A stretch of DNA of 64,000 nt from assembly GCA_030704615.1 (NCBI GenBank), contig CM060734.1:36286042-36350041 (forward strand). Reading direction: 5' to 3'. The notes below the pieces were generated by a model. That model was not told where the DNA came from, made no database searches, and saw only the letters and a list, made by a program, of their open reading frames with translations. The DNA is from Takakia lepidozioides (taxonomy: Eukaryota; Streptophyta; Takakiopsida; Takakiales; Takakiaceae). Shown piece by piece: positions 1-9,859 of this stretch. The translations under genes and the position numbers were made by a program. Numbering within the stretch: the stretch's first letter is position 1; each line of letters begins with the position of its first letter.

Positions 1-1
1 G

Positions 2-1294
2 AGCTTGCAAGAGTTCCAACGGAAGCCGACCGAGAGCTTGAGGGAGGCTTTCACTCGCATGAGGCGCTTGATAAATGTAACCCAAGGGGTTACGGAAGCT
101 CAGGCAGTCCAATTCTGGTATGGGATATTGGACAAGGAGCTGAGGAGAAGGGTGCGGGATGCAACTCTCCTACAAGCGGCCCAACCCACCTTAGCAAATG
201 TGTTTTTGCTGGCAGAGCGGATAGAGCTCAACATGGTGGAGGAACGAGTGGTCATGGTGGGATTTGCTAAGGAGACACCACGGGGTAGTGGTGCTCCTAG
301 CCAACCACTACCTCAACGTGCTCAAGGCAACAAGGGGGCTCAGGTGAAGCTCAGGGAAGGGCAGAGAGGACCTCAGATGCAGGGGTCTCTCCCTTCATTT
401 GCTGGCCAACAACGGGCGGATGTGGTGTGCTGGACATGTGGAGGACCCCATGTCAAGAAGGATTGCCCAGAGGGAGGCAAAGGGTCGGCACATGCACAGC
501 CTGCACAGTTGCAGTGTGGGCATTGTGGCAAGCACGGGCATGGAGAGGCCCAGTGTTATGGTTTGCATCCTGAGTTGCGCCCAGGCCAGTTCCAAGGGAA
601 CAATGGTGGCCGGGGGCGAGGTGGAGCAGCCCAGAGAGGACGAGGTGGCCAGCCACGAGGTGCAGGCCAAGGGCAAGCTCAACGTGGCCAAGGACGCGGA
701 GGTCAGGGTGTTGACCAAGGCATGGCCAACCGGCTTCAGCAGCTAGAGCAGAGGCTCGCTGCCATGGCTACAGCTCAGGTGGTACCGGCTCTAAGGCCGG
801 ATGGTCCACCTCCTGCTCCTGAGGGAGGAGATATGGGAGGCATGGGATTCATGTGTGGAGCAGCACTACCACTAGTGCAGGTGGAGTCTGCTGCAGCCGT
901 GACTCGAGGAGCAGCACGAGTTCCTGAGCCACGAGGTGCAGAGGTGGAGTTGGATCCACAGCGTGGGGAGGCAAGCCGTCAGGCTAGGCTTCCTCAGTCA
1001 TTCACATTGGCGGAGACAGTGTCGACGCCATCCATGGCACCTAGTTCTCGCCCGACTGTTACCGAGGCGGAGGTTACTATGCCATTGGGGAGAGCTACAC
1101 GGGTAGCACCACTACCTAGTGTTGCCAAGGCTACGGCAGCTAGTGTGCTGCTAGGAGCGGCCACATCTGTGTGCCAGGCTCCATTGTTCTCGGCTACCAT
1201 GATTGCGACGCCGGGGGTAAACCAGCTGAGGTGTTCAGGCTGGCAGCTACACTCTGTGAGAGTGGGGAGGTTACTTCATCTTCTGCGGAGATAG
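2..1294 (+). pseudogene. Gag polyprotein, 5'-truncated by the window edge and frame-shifted near its 3' end
   Basis: The frame is open from the window edge. The first part is a helical retrotransposon gag region (about residues 1-80 from position 5). Two CCHC zinc knuckles follow: C142-x2-C145-x3-H149-x4-C154 and C171-x2-C174-x4-H179-x4-C184, counted from position 5. An Arg/Gly-rich tract at about residues 200-235 is a likely nucleic-acid-binding segment. The frame ends at 1292-1294, but another frame is open from about 1171 to 1380, and the original frame resumes from about 1355 into the protease. This suggests two compensating indels around 1200-1350 rather than a natural gag terminus. The role is packaging of element RNA into virus-like particles. 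Confidence 0.85.
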
Positions 1295-1399
1295 TGGGAG
1301 GTGTAGTGCCGGAGGGATCCTCGGATTTGAGGGTCAAGACTGCCACGGCGGCGCCATGGCAAGCTGCAGCTGCCAGCTAGGCCAGCCATTGAGCGCGCC

Positions 1400-3448
1400 A
1401 TGGTGACACCTGGAGTTGTCATGTTAGACAACCAGGATGGCATTTTCTGTTTGAGTGGACCGGCAGGCAAGAGGTACCGGCCACTGCGGGTCTTGTTGGA
1501 CTCGGGAGCTCAGCCATTGATGCTGGGCAGAGCTGCTATTGCAGGCTTGGGCCTCACGGAGGCGGATATGGAGCCTTGTCCTTTCCAGATACAGACGTCT
1601 CTGGGAGGATCGAAGCAAGCTCGGGGCATGACACAGCGTGAGTTGGCTATCAGACTACGGCCGGATCACCCTACAGATGGCTCAGTGATGCGAGCCAAGG
1701 CCATTGTGACAGACGCAGTCTCATACGATGTCCTGGTTGGTGGGGCAGTGTTGTACCCCATGGGCTTCACCCTGGATTTTTGGGAGGAGTCAGCTTCCTA
1801 TAGGCCTGCATGGCAGTCAGGGGAGGGCCGGCGTGTGCAGCTCCCTGTGACGTTCATAGGAGGAGTTGCGGTTGCCCAGCGAGGCAAGATGCCGACACTA
1901 GCAGCATTCACAGCGGCAGTGAGTTGGCCTAGAGAGTTGCTTGAGGGCAATGCTCATTCAGAGGATGTACCACCTCCGGGAGAGCAGGATGACATGTATG
2001 GTATGGCGGAGTTGCCTACCATGGTTGCTCAGACTCCATTGTGGGGCACGAGCAAGGATTTGCAGCGGGATGCTGATCGACGGGTGCAACAAGCCTGGGT
2101 GGAGGCTTTTGTACCGTCAGGAGAGGAGGAGAGTGTGGGGATTGCACCAGGACCACCTCAATTGTCTCCATTGGACACCACACCTATTGTGTGGCAAGAC
2201 ATTTGTCTTCTGGACTTGTTTGCTGGGATCAGCACCGGATTGGCTGCTGTGTTACAAGCAGGTGTACGAGTTCGGCGTTACCTGTATGTGGAGAGGGATG
2301 AGACTGCACGACGCGTTTCACTTCGCCATGTTGCTCAGTTGGTGCAGCGGTACCCTGAGTTGTTGTCGGTGTCTGCAATTCGTGGATATCAGCAGGCCTT
2401 GCCAGCAGACATTTCGTTGCTGGGGGCGCAGGATTTGGAGCGGGTTGGCTCCATTGATCTGGTAGTGGCAGGTTGGCCCTGCCAAGGGCATTCATCAGCC
2501 GGGCATGGCAATGGATTGCGAGACTCGAGGTCGGGTCTGTTTTGGGAGATGGTGCGGGTTTTGCGCCACTTGCAGCTTCATCAAGCTGTATCTCCAGCAT
2601 ACATCTTGGAGAATGTGCCACTGATGGGCGATTCTCGGGCCAGGGTGATGGCCAGTGTGCATCAAGTCCGGTCGTGGCTTGGGTCAGCAGTGTTGCTAGA
2701 TGCAGCTACAGTGGGGTCACGGGCTCATCGTCCACGGCTATGGTGGACTAACTTGATGCCACCCGCACTGCTCAAGCGTGCATTTGATGGGGTGCAGCGG
2801 CCAGCACATCTCACAGTGGATAACATTCTGGACACAGGGAGGCAGTCTCAGCGTGTGAGACACGATGACCGTTCGCCTTTGGCAGTGGTCAACAAGGTGG
2901 GTCAACCACGAGCAGCATTACCTACACTGCTCAGCTTCCCAGGATCGCATGCTTTCCGGGATAGTGGACCTGGCCTCCTGTGGGATGCTCAGTTGCAGCA
3001 GTTAGTGGAGCCTAATGCTGACGAGCGTGAGCGGGCAATGGGTTTTACCACTGGTACCACGGCGGTGTCGTCTCTTTCTGAGGCATCACGTCGTCAAGTG
3101 TTGGGGCAAGCAATGGATCTCAATTGCTTGACCTGGATTATCAGCTTGGCTCTGGCTGAGCAACGCAGAGTGCGGAGTACACTTCCCTCGATGGTCTCTC
3201 TGCCTACCGAGACGGTACAGGCAGTGAGTGGGGGCGAGCATGTGAGGACCACGGGGTGCATGCATCCATGGCACACGTGGGAGGTGCTCGAGGTTCAGAG
3301 GGAGTTGGCAGCCAAGGCGGCTGTGATAGATGAGGTTGGGGATTCTTCTCGGGTTGAGGAGGTCCTCAAGGATGAGATGATGGGGCAGGATGAGGCCTTG
3401 TCATTGACTGAGCAGGTAGGGAGTACTGCTCAAGAGGTTGCAGCATAG
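1400..3448 (+). CDS. Retropepsin fused to a C5-cytosine DNA methyltransferase (DNMT3-like motif layout)
   Basis: This is an uninterrupted 682-residue frame. Residues about 1-135 are a retroviral-type aspartic protease: active site D34-S-G-A and the conserved Y-P-M-G-F-x-L-D-F-W stretch seen in plant Ty3 elements. Residues about 268-600 are a C5-MTase. Motif I is D272-L-F-A-G-x-x-T-G280, motif IV is P360-C361-Q with the catalytic cysteine at 361, motif VI is E404-N-V, and motif VIII is H443-R444-P-R446 followed by W-W. The C-terminal part has an M-G-F motif and a Q-V-L-G-Q-A segment resembling motifs IX-X. Motifs run in the ordinary order, not the rearranged order of plant DRM enzymes, and the motif VIII surroundings recall DNMT3. 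All catalytic residues are present, so activity is plausible. The frame is contiguous with upstream gag sequence, so the ATG at 1400 need not be the real start. The product could methylate element DNA after reverse transcription; that is inference. Confidence 0.9.
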   Translation: MVTPGVVMLDNQDGIFCLSGPAGKRYRPLRVLLDSGAQPLMLGRAAIAGLGLTEADMEPCPFQIQTSLGGSKQARGMTQRELAIRLRPDHPTDGSVMRAKAIVTDAVSYDVLVGGAVLYPMGFTLDFWEESASYRPAWQSGEGRRVQLPVTFIGGVAVAQRGKMPTLAAFTAAVSWPRELLEGNAHSEDVPPPGEQDDMYGMAELPTMVAQTPLWGTSKDLQRDADRRVQQAWVEAFVPSGEEESVGIAPGPPQLSPLDTTPIVWQDICLLDLFAGISTGLAAVLQAGVRVRRYLYVERDETARRVSLRHVAQLVQRYPELLSVSAIRGYQQALPADISLLGAQDLERVGSIDLVVAGWPCQGHSSAGHGNGLRDSRSGLFWEMVRVLRHLQLHQAVSPAYILENVPLMGDSRARVMASVHQVRSWLGSAVLLDAATVGSRAHRPRLWWTNLMPPALLKRAFDGVQRPAHLTVDNILDTGRQSQRVRHDDRSPLAVVNKVGQPRAALPTLLSFPGSHAFRDSGPGLLWDAQLQQLVEPNADERERAMGFTTGTTAVSSLSEASRRQVLGQAMDLNCLTWIISLALAEQRRVRSTLPSMVSLPTETVQAVSGGEHVRTTGCMHPWHTWEVLEVQRELAAKAAVIDEVGDSSRVEEVLKDEMMGQDEALSLTEQVGSTAQEVAA

Positions 3449-3454
3449 CAACCA
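3446..3454 (+). promoter_or_regulatory. In-frame UAG in a type I readthrough context between methyltransferase and RT
   Basis: The stop at 3446-3448 is followed by CAA CCA, which fits UAG-CAR-YYA, the context used for translational readthrough by tobamovirus-like RNAs. The same frame stays open from 3449 through the start of RT. This makes programmed readthrough a good explanation for how the downstream enzymes are made at a lower level than gag-protease-methyltransferase. A chance nonsense mutation is the alternative. Confidence 0.6.
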
Positions 3455-5346
3455 CGGGACGCGTCCTCTACCTCTAAGCCCACTGGACTTAAGGTTGCAG
3501 TTACGGAGGACAATTGGGAGCCTGACATTGGACCCATTGTCACCGGAGGAGAGAGACGACGTATACGGCGGTTCCTGAGGGCTTACAGGAATTGCTTTGC
3601 CTTCAGTTTGAAGGACTTGGGAGCACTGAAGGGTCAAGAGATCCGTATTGAGTTGGCCACTGACACGCCAATCTTTCGGAGACCCTATAGATACAGTGAC
3701 ATGGAGAGGTCTTTGATTCAGATGAGGACTCAAGATCTCTGGGAGGCAGGTTTGGTGGAGCTCTCTGGTGGAGAGTATGCTTCAGCCACAGTGATGCCAG
3801 CCAAGAAGGATGTCTATGGCAATTGGACGGAGAGACGTATGTGCGGTGATTACCGGCCTGTAAATCGTCAGACCAAGTCCGATAAGTATGCCATGCCAAC
3901 ACCAGAGGAGATCTTTGATGCCATCGGGCATGCTAAGGCCTTTAGCACTTTGGATTTACGATCCGGATATCACCAGTTGCCAATCAAGGAGGCGGACAAG
4001 CAGAAGACGGCATTCTGGGGGATCAATGAGCACGGCAAGGATTGCCTATATCAGTGGCGGTTCTTACCATTTGGGCTTAAGAATGCTCCTGCAGAGTTTC
4101 AGAGAGTCATGGATAGGATTCTAGCAGGGGTGGACTTTGCTCGGTGCTACATAGATGACATCATCATCTTTAGTGTTACGATGGAGGAGCATGAGAGACA
4201 CCTTCAGGTGGTATTGGAGCGCTTGAGAGCGCACGGATTGAAGTTGCATCCGGGGAAGTGCAAGTTTTTCCACAACCAGATTGAGTATCTGGGTCACATG
4301 ATATATCCTGGAGGATTGGGGGTACAGCAGACTAAGGTAGAGGCCATTGCACAAATTCCACGCCCCACGGATGTGAGCCGAGTTCGAGCTTTCATGGGTT
4401 GGCAAACTATTATAGACGGTTTGTCAAGGGATTTAGTACCATTGCAAAGGCTCTAACCAAGCTGACCAAGGTGGACCAGGAGTGGCAGTGGGAAGATGAG
4501 CAGGAACGAGCTTTTCAAGAGCTCAAGGCGAGGTTGACCTCGGCGCCTATCTTGAGACGACCTATCAGGGGGCGTCCCTTTCAGCTGCATACGGATTGGA
4601 GCATGCTGGGGCTTGGAGCGGTGCTCACACAGGTGGATGATGAGGGAAGAGAGTTCGTAGTGGCTTACGCTAGCCGCTCGAACAACGCTGCAGAGGCTAA
4701 GTACAGCTCATATGAGGGAGAGTGCTTAGCTGCAGTGTGGGCCGTGGCACACTTCAGGTGCTATCTATACGGCAATCTTTTCACCCTTGTCACGGATCAC
4801 CAGCCACTCAAGTGGTTGATGGAGTCAGACAAGCTTACGGGGAAGCTTGCACGGTGGGCACTTATACTCCAGGAGTATGACTTTCAGGTTGTGCATCGAC
4901 CGGGTTTGGTCAATCGGGATGCGGATGGATTGAGTCGCAATCCATGCATGAGCCAGCAGGATGACACTGGAGCTCGGTGGCATGGTGAGACGGACGAGGA
5001 GATGGTGCCGGGATGGCACGCATCTGCATTTTTGTGTATCTTGGCATCGGGAGGTCAGATTGGACCTACAACAGGGATGACTGTAGACGGAGTGTCTGAG
5101 GACCCTGAGGCTAGTGATGAGCTAGGTGGTGCCAGAGATATACATGAGGATTCGGCTGTGTTGGACTACCTCCGCACGGAGAGACACGGCAGCCATTGTG
5201 ACTGCCAGGGAGAGGGATCGGATCCTGCAACGAGCCAAGAGGTTCAAGTGGGAGGGGATACACCTACTTCGAGTGTGGGAGGATGGTCGGGTGAGGATTG
5301 TGCCTCACCCCACACAGCGTGCACGGTTAGTGCGGCATGCCCATGA
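3449..5346 (+). pseudogene. Ty3 reverse transcriptase and RNase H, one frame break
   Basis: From 3449 the frame is open through a spacer and then the RT palm and fingers. Visible landmarks are the L-D-L-R-S-G-Y-H-Q block, the F-G-L-K-N-A-P-A block and the catalytic Y-I-D-D at 4148-4159. The frame ends at 4456, while the RT connection and RNase H continue in another frame from about 4399. A one-base indel near 4400, in a short T run, explains this. RNase H (about 4570-4950) shows the H-T-D-W-S and T-D-H-Q-P blocks and a Y-E-G-E-C-L-A helix. The tail of this frame (after about 5160) is out of register with the integrase zinc-binding domain. The enzyme copies element RNA into DNA. Confidence 0.93.
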
Positions 5347-6581
5347 GGAGTTGGGGCATTTTGGAGTGCGACGCACTCACAGTTTACTGCAGGGGCAGTA
5401 TTGGTGGCGTGGTATGCATACAGAGGTGCAACAGTTCGTGGCTAGGTGCATGGTGTGTGACAGGGTGCGTGCTTCATTCAACGCCTACACCACAGTTGCA
5501 TCCTTTACCAATCATGGGATTGGGCTACAGGTGGAGTCTTGACTTCGCAGGACCGTTGCCACTGACTATGCGCCACCACAGATATGTGTTGGTGATGGTG
5601 GAGCACTTCTCCAAGTGGATTGAGTTGGTTCCATTGCCTGACAAGGCTAGTGAGGGGGCTGCGTATGCATTCTTGGATCGTGTGCTTAGCCGATTTGGTG
5701 CTCCAGCTGAGGTACTCACGGACCAAGGGAGAGAGTTTTTGGGGGAGTTTCAGGCTTTGTGTGATAAAGCCTTGATAGACCACCGCACCACTTCTCGGGA
5801 TCATCCTGAGGCCGATGGCTTAGCAGAGAGAGTTGTTCAGACGGTGAAGAGGGGTTTGCGCAAGTATGGCTTGCAGAAGGGACACCTAGGAGATTGGGAT
5901 CTTCAGGTTCCTTGGTTAGCCATGGGCTACAGGTTCAGCAAACAAGCATCACTTGCCTCCTTCTCACCATATTTCCTTCTCTTTGGCCGAGAGCCGGATT
6001 TGCCTGCAGCCATTCGTAGGGACACTGCTCAAGTCCTTAACCTTGACGATCCGGACGTGTGGGTACGTGCATGTGATCAGCGTGCAGAGTTGTTCAAGAA
6101 AGTCATGCCCATGGCTTTTGAGAACCTTGCCATTGCACAACACCGTGATACGTTGAGGTATGCCACTATACGTGGTGGAGGATATCGTCCTGGGGTTCGG
6201 AGGTTTAGCCCTGGTGACTATGTTTATTTGCAGCAGACTGCTCCTACGACTCTGGATGTTACTGCAGGGCGTGTTATTCTGAGGGTTCGAGAGGTGTTGC
6301 CCTCAGGGGTCCTGATCTTGGAGGGTCGGGATGGCATGACTTGGAAGGACCATGTGCGTAATTGTGCGCCATGTCACCTTCCCAATGTCGATGGCAGAGT
6401 TGACCCAAACTTGGCAGTGGTACCTGCAGGTTTGAGGTGCATGCTCTGTGGGTCTGCCAAAGGGGCAGCCACCATGCTGGTGTGTGATCGATGCTCAAGG
6501 GGTTGGCATATGGGATGCTTGACACCACCTCTTGAGAAGGTTCCTGACGGAGATTGGTTGTGTCCACACTGCTTGGGATAG
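5126..6581 (+). pseudogene. Ty3 integrase with C-terminal PHD finger, frame-shifted between zinc-binding domain and core
   Basis: The HHCC zinc-binding domain is in one frame up to 5542 (histidines near 5338-5360, C-M-V-C near 5450). The catalytic core is in another frame from about 5490: Asp at 5541-5543, Asp at 5721-5723 and Glu at 5826-5828 form the DDE triad. A small basic/beta-rich C-terminal domain follows (about 6180-6370), then the PHD finger described separately. No chromodomain is visible. The break near 5490 would separate zinc-binding domain and core in this copy. Integrase inserts the cDNA into chromosomes; the C-terminal module probably influences where. Confidence 0.9.
6435..6581 (+). 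other. PHD finger at the integrase C-terminus
   Basis: The last 48 residues before the stop form a textbook C4-H-C3 PHD finger: C-x2-C-x11-C-x2-C-x4-H-x2-C-x14-C-x2-C. The conserved Trp lies two residues before the seventh ligand, and a G-W-H-M-G-C core is present. PHD fingers read histone H3 tails, often K4 methylation state. In many plant Ty3 elements a chromodomain occupies this position, so the PHD finger is probably a chromatin-targeting replacement. Confidence 0.9.
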
Positions 6582-6854
6582 TGGCAGTGGACATGACTGG
6601 AGGCAGCTAACAAGACATGGGAGGCCAAGCTCATAGGAGTCAATACATGAGATCCCAAGCTCAAGTTCACAGGTTGCAAGACGGCGACTAACGATGGGGC
6701 AACTCTTGCACCCGGCCTCTTGATCTATCGAGTTTGAGTGTAGTAGGGATAGTGGTGGAGGACTTAGTGAGGCTATGGTCACTATCACATCTTGTGATCA
6801 CATCTTGTGGCTACCTGGACTTAGAGGGACCTAAGCACCAGCTAGGGGGGCGAT
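6582..6854 (+). other. 3' non-coding spacer and polypurine tract of the Ty3 element
   Basis: There is no open frame here. The segment ends in a G-rich purine run at about 6843-6850, directly before the LTR, which is the expected plus-strand priming site. Confidence 0.6.
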
Positions 6855-7362
6855 TGTGTGGACTAGTGACTGCCATAGTGGGCAGCATAGTGGCAGCCTA
6901 GTGACTGACTAGTTGTAGCCTAGTGGTTGGACTAGTGGCTGGACTAGTGGTGGACTAGTGGTATACTAGTGTGTGGTGTGCACATATGTTGTGTGGTTTT
7001 TTTGTAGTTATGTAGCGATATGTATGCGCACGACAGCTGTCAAGTTATTTTACCACTAGTGTGAAACTAGCTAGGAAATAGCTAGCTTTTATATTGACAT
7101 TTGGGATTGGCCCAAGTGTCAATCCAGGGATCAAGGCAGATTTAGGCCCTGGAGTGGTTATCTTCACGGCAAGCACGGAAGGCTCATCTTTCTCGAGTTG
7201 AGCCTCACCGCGCCTAGCTATGGCGCCGTAGTGTGGATTCCCCATGGCGTGGGGTGCACTTGGCTTGACTTGTATTTGAGTGATGAGGTTATATATGCAT
7301 GAGTTTATGCTTCAGCTTTGTGAGCTCGCATGAGCTTGTGCTTGTATTCTTCTTCTTTATCA
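6855..7362 (+). repeat. 3' LTR of the Ty3 element
   Basis: The LTR starts TGTGTGGACTAG right after the purine run, and its probable end is CA at 7361-7362, giving about 508 bp. It contains a cluster of short repeats built on ACTAGTGG (6861-6975). The start is supported by a second copy of the same sequence at 7364. Confidence 0.75.
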
Positions 7363-7363
7363 T

Positions 7364-7541
7364 TGTGTGGACTAGTGACTGCCATAGTGGGCAGCATAGT
7401 GGCAGCCTAGTGACTAACTAGTTGTAGCCTAGTGGTTGGACTAGTGGCTGGACTAGTGGTATACTAGTGTGTGGTGTGCACATGTGTTGTGTGGTTTTGG
7501 ACAGCGATGTAGTTGTGTAGCGATATGTATGCGCACGACAC
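7364..7541 (+). repeat. Second, truncated LTR copy in direct tandem
   Basis: This stretch repeats the first ~180 bp of the LTR with one fewer 12-bp ACTAGTGG-type unit and a different segment near 7496-7512. Similarity stops at about 7541, where an unrelated AT-rich sequence begins. Only one base separates it from the preceding LTR. Confidence 0.75.
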
Positions 7542-7714
7542 GTGCATGCATGCACAAAATCCCTTATTATATATGCATGTGACAAATTTGTATGCACACA
7601 TTGTAGATTGTATGCAATGGAGTTATATAATATAGAATACGACGTATTTATTGCATATGCAAATGTTACATCATATGTATATAGAAAATATTTTTCTTAA
7701 TTGGGAGACTGCCC

Positions 7715-7924
7715 TTGTTAAGATGTATGCCAAATATGGGAGTGTAAGGGAGGCCTGTCTAGTGTTCAACAATATGGTGGCAAGATATACCAAACATGGT
7801 TGTGGTAGGAATGCCTTCGAGACATATGATCAACTGATACAGCAAAGGGTGATGCCCGATCAGGTCACATTTGTTTGCAATCTCAAGGCTTGTGTGAGAC
7901 TGGCAGCCCTGGAAAATGGCAAAG
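7715..7924 (+). pseudogene. PPR gene relic upstream of the tandem array
   Basis: The plus-strand translation shows PPR L and S motif pieces (T-A-L-V-K-M-Y-A-K-Y-G-S-like, then H-G-C-G-R-N-A-F-E-T-Y). They match motifs of the intact DYW gene at 19273, but there is no start, no full motif series and no downstream DYW domain. Confidence 0.7.
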
Positions 7925-9636
7925 AGGTCCATGCTGACATATGAAAGCTGGACTTGTACCAAATCTGATTTTGACCTGATTTTGAACAATAGCCTTGTTG
8001 ACATGTATGCGAAATGCGGGAGCATGAAGGTTGCAAAGAGAGTATTTGACAACATGGCTGAACGGGATGTGGTGTCGTGGAATGCGATGATCACAGGATA
8101 TGCCCAGCATGGGTGTGGGATGGAGGCTTTGAGGACCTATGAGCAAAAGATGCGGAAGCATTCAACAGAATGCCTCAACGATCTTGATCACGTGGAATAT
8201 AATGTTGGCAGGATTTACCAAGCATGGGTGTGGTAGGAATGCTTTTGAGACCTATGAGCAGATTCTGCGCAAAGGGGTGAAGCCCAACCACATCAGATTT
8301 GTTTGTGTTTGCAATGCGTGTGCAAGCCTGGCAGCCCTGGAAAAGGGCAAAGAGGTCCATGCTGACATATGAAAGCTGGACTTGTACCAAATCTGATTTT
8401 GACCTGATTTTGAACAATAGCCTTGTTGACATGTATGCGAAATGCGGGAGCATGAAGGTTGCAAAGAGAGTATTTGACAACATGGCTGAACGGGATGTGG
8501 TGTCGTGGAATGCGATGATCACAGGATATGCCCAGCATGGGTGTGGGATGGAGGCTTTGAGGACCTATGAGCAAAAGATGCGGAAGCATTCAACAGAATG
8601 CCTCAACGATCTTGATCACGTGGAATATAATGTTGGCAGGATTTACCAAGCATGGGTGTGGTAGGAATGCTTTTGAGACCTATGAGCAGATTCTGCGCAA
8701 AGGGGTGAAGCCCAACCACATCAGATTTGTTTGTGTTTGCAATGCGTGTGCAAGCCTGGCAGCCCTGGAAAAGGGCAAAGAGGTCCATGCTGACATATGA
8801 AAACTGGACTTGTACCAAATCTGATTTTGACCTGATTTTGAACAATAGCCTTGTTGACATGTATGCGAAATGCGGGAGCATGAAGGTTGCAAAGAGAGTA
8901 TTTGACAACATGGCTGAACGGGATGTGGTGTCGTGGAATGCGATGATCACAGGATATGCCCAGCATGGGTGTGGGATGGAGGCTTTGAGGACCTATGAGC
9001 AAAAGATGCGGAAGCATTCAACAGAATGCCTCAACGATCTTGATCACGTGGAATATAATGTTGGCAGGATTTACCAAGCATGGGTGTGGTAGGAATGCTT
9101 TTGAGACCTATGAGCAGATTCTGCGCAAAGGGGTGAAGCCCAACCACATCAGATTTGTTTGTGTTTGCAATGCGTGTGCAAGCCTGGCAGCCCTGGAAAA
9201 GGGCAAAGAGGTCCATGCTGACATATGAAAGCTGGACTTGTACCAAATCTGATTTTGACCTGATTTTGAACAATAGCCTTGTTGACATGTATGCGAAATG
9301 CGGGAGCATGAAGGTTGCAAAGAGAGTATTTGACAACATGGCTGAACGGGATGTGGTGTCGTGGAATGCGATGATCACAGGATATGCCCAGCATGGGTGT
9401 GGGATGGAGGCTTTGAGGACCTATGAGCAAAAGATGCGGAAGCATTCAACAGAATGCCTCAACGATCTTGATCACGTGGAATATAATGTTGGCAGGATTT
9501 ACCAAGCATGGGTGTGGTAGGAATGCTTTTGAGACCTATGAGCAGATTCTGCACAAAGGGGTGAAGCCCAACCACATCAGATTTGTTTGTGTTTGCAATG
9601 CGTGTGCAAGCCTGGCAGCCCTGGAAAAGGGCAAAG
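7925..9636 (+). repeat. Four tandem 428-bp copies of a broken PPR segment
   Basis: The marker GTCCATGCTGACATATGAAA recurs at about 7927, 8355, 8783 and 9211 (one copy carries AAAACTGG instead of AAAGCTGG). The copies are almost identical, so the duplication is recent. Each unit encodes parts of two PPR modules in different frames and has a TGA just after H-A-D-I. The unit length, 428, is not a multiple of three, so no frame can run through the array and it is non-coding as a whole. Confidence 0.92.
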
Positions 9637-9848
9637 AAGTGCATGGTTGCATCGCCAAAGCTGGAATTATACCAGATGTCATTCTAAACAATACCCTCGT
9701 AGACATGTATGCCAAATGTGGGAGCATCGAGGATGTGGAGGGAGTGTTCAACAATATGGCTGAACGAGATTTGGTGTCATGGAACGCCATGCTTGTAGGA
9801 TATGCACAGCAGGGGTGCGGGTTGGAGGCCTGGGGAAAGGGGTGAAGC
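9637..9848 (+). pseudogene. PPR relic downstream of the tandem array
   Basis: The plus-strand frame continues from the last repeat through G-C-I-A-K-A-G-I-I-P-D and an L motif (M-Y-A-K-C-G-S), then an S motif (V-S-W-N-A-M-L-V-G-Y-A). Similarity to the PPR family ends abruptly near 9848. Confidence 0.75.
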
Positions 9849-9859
9849 CCGACCACATA

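Larger units (their letters stand above)
1..7362 (+). mobile_element. Ty3/gypsy LTR retrotransposon carrying a DNA methyltransferase and a PHD finger (5' end outside window)
   Basis: The order of domains is gag with two zinc knuckles, retropepsin, C5-cytosine methyltransferase, RT, RNase H, integrase, PHD finger, then a purine run and the 3' LTR. RT-RNaseH-integrase order identifies the Ty3 rather than the Ty1 group. The 5' LTR and primer-binding site lie before position 1. Frame breaks occur near 1200-1350, near 4400, between about 5150 and 5200, and near 5490, and one in-frame TAG lies at 3446. This copy is therefore probably not autonomous as read, although the methyltransferase segment is uninterrupted. 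Methyltransferase-bearing retrotransposons have been reported from dinoflagellates and charophyte algae; placement in a land plant is inferred here from the neighbouring genes. Confidence 0.95.

Noticed and set aside
2460-2560. Bacterial or phage contamination suggested by the P-C-Q-G methyltransferase motif
   Set aside because: The domain is in one frame with a retropepsin and in a Ty3 element with plant-type gag, and motif VIII resembles DNMT3. No bacterial operon features surround it.
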